A stretch of 22,841 bases of DNA from DASSOY01 sp035776675 (GTDB taxonomy: Bacteria > Bacillota > Bacilli > Bacillales > DASSOY01), in NCBI GenBank assembly GCA_035776675.1, contig DASTWO010000160.1:1-22841 (forward strand). The letters are read 5' to 3'. Below the pieces are notes generated by a model that saw nothing but the letters and a program-made list of their open reading frames with translations, was not told the origin of the DNA and ran no database searches. Positions 22,286 to 22,841 of this stretch are shown here, piece by piece. Position 1 is the first letter of the stretch. The number at the start of each line of letters is the position of its first letter. The position numbers and the translations under genes were made by a program.

Positions 22286-22342
22286 CCCGCACGAAGCGGG
22301 TCAGTTCGATGCGTGATTCGAATGTCACGCGCTGAATCGAAC
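22286..22342 (+). repeat. Two tandem stem-loops in the atpA-atpG gap
   Basis: The first stem is CCCGC (22286-22290) with GCGGG (22296-22300), loop ACGAA. The second has an outer pair GTTCGAT (22304-22310) with ATCGAAC (22336-22342) and an inner pair GCGTGA (22311-22316) with TCACGC (22325-22330); GCTGA (22331-22335) is a one-sided bulge. That is 13 perfect pairs. No T-run follows, so simple termination is unlikely; mRNA processing, stability control or a dispersed repeat are possible. Confidence 0.55.
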
Positions 22343-22407
22343 ATCTTCTGTTTACGTGGTTGTATTATACCTGAGGAAGTTTAAGGTGGAGCAAAGGTGG
22401 TGAAGAA

Positions 22408-22841
22408 ATGGCATCCTTACGCGATATAAAGACGAGGATTGCTTCCACGAAAAAAACACAACAAATTACAAGAGCGATGGAAATGGTTTCGGCCGCAAAG
22501 TTGAACCGCGCCGAGTCCAATGCCAAGTCTTATATTCCGTATACGGAAAAGTTGCGCAGTGTCGTCGCTTCGATTGCTGCGGGCAATAACGGGTCACTCA
22601 AGCATCCGATGCTTCAAAGCCGCGAGGTGAAGAAGACCGGCTATCTTGTTATTACCGCAGACAGTGGTCTGGCAGGCGGATACAATAACAATGTTCTCCG
22701 CAATGTTCAGGACACGATCGAAGACCGCCATTCTTCAAAAGAAGAATACACCGTCATCGTGGTCGGGAAAGTCGGAGTCTCGCATTTCCGGAAACGGGAT
22801 ATGCCGATAGCCGAACAAACGACGGAATTACCTGATCAACC
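22408..22841 (+). CDS. atpG: ATP synthase F1 subunit gamma, N-terminal part (3' end outside window)
   Basis: Gamma is the central rotor shaft of F1. The window holds the first 144 complete codons. The N-terminus MASLRDIKTRIASTKKTQQ and ITRAMEMVSAAKL is the highly conserved N-terminal helix of the family. VITADSGLAGGYNNNVLR is the conserved segment after it (SDRGLCGG-like in other species). The ATG at 22408 follows GGTGGTGAAG. atpD and atpC would be expected beyond the window end. Confidence 0.97.
   Translation, partial: MASLRDIKTRIASTKKTQQITRAMEMVSAAKLNRAESNAKSYIPYTEKLRSVVASIAAGNNGSLKHPMLQSREVKKTGYLVITADSGLAGGYNNNVLRNVQDTIEDRHSSKEEYTVIVVGKVGVSHFRKRDMPIAEQTTELPDQ

Noticed and set aside
22340..22370. 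Internal promoter before atpG
   Set aside because: TATTAT (22363-22368) looks like a -10 box, but there is no -35 box at proper distance and no true extended -10 TG.

Overview
The window is a stretch of chromosome from a low-to-mid GC Gram-positive bacterium of the class Bacilli. The evidence is the gene order (mntP, ywlE, ywlG, glyA, upp and the atp operon follow each other much as in Bacillus), the strong purine-rich ribosome binding sites, the frequent GTG/TTG starts, sigma-A promoters of the TTGACA/TATAAT type and an S-box (SAM) riboswitch. The family cannot be fixed from this sequence alone; a Bacillales lineage outside Bacillus sensu stricto (for example Alicyclobacillaceae or Thermoactinomycetaceae) is a guess. 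All genes found are on the + strand. No insertion sequence, phage gene, tRNA, rRNA or CRISPR array was seen.

Region 1 (1-2792) is the housekeeping block: the 3' end of a manganese exporter (mntP), the protein-arginine phosphatase ywlE, the DUF436 protein ywlG and glyA. Bacillus subtilis has rpiB (ywlF) between ywlE and ywlG; it is absent here.

Region 2 (2811-16740) is a sulfur-assimilation and methionine island between glyA and upp, which are neighbours in B. subtilis. It opens with a sigma-A promoter and an S-box riboswitch with its terminator. The genes are metE, a small yezD-like gene, cysH, cysJ, cysI, the sirohaem genes cobA/sumT, sirB and sirC, then metI, metC and a YitJ-type homocysteine methyltransferase/MTHFR fusion. 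It closes with a strong intrinsic terminator. Together these genes reduce APS to sulfite (CysH) and sulfite to sulfide (CysJI), make the sirohaem that CysI needs, carry sulfur through cystathionine to homocysteine (MetI, MetC), make 5-methyl-THF (YitJ, fed by GlyA) and methylate homocysteine (MetE, YitJ). ATP sulfurylase, a sulfate permease, cysteine synthase and homoserine acyltransferase are not in the window.

Region 3 (16721-17671) holds upp, whose likely promoter overlaps the island's terminator, then a 44-residue putative membrane protein and a second terminator. Region 4 (17672-22841) is the F1Fo ATP synthase operon with its promoter: atpZ-like, atpI, atpB, atpE, atpF, atpH, atpA and the 5' part of atpG, cut by the window end. 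The atpE-atpF and atpA-atpG gaps carry inverted repeats.

The window is mostly core metabolism. What deserves attention is the layout (a nearly complete sulfate-to-methionine unit behind one S-box at an otherwise conserved locus), two small proteins of unknown function, and several unexplained RNA or operator-like structures in the gaps.
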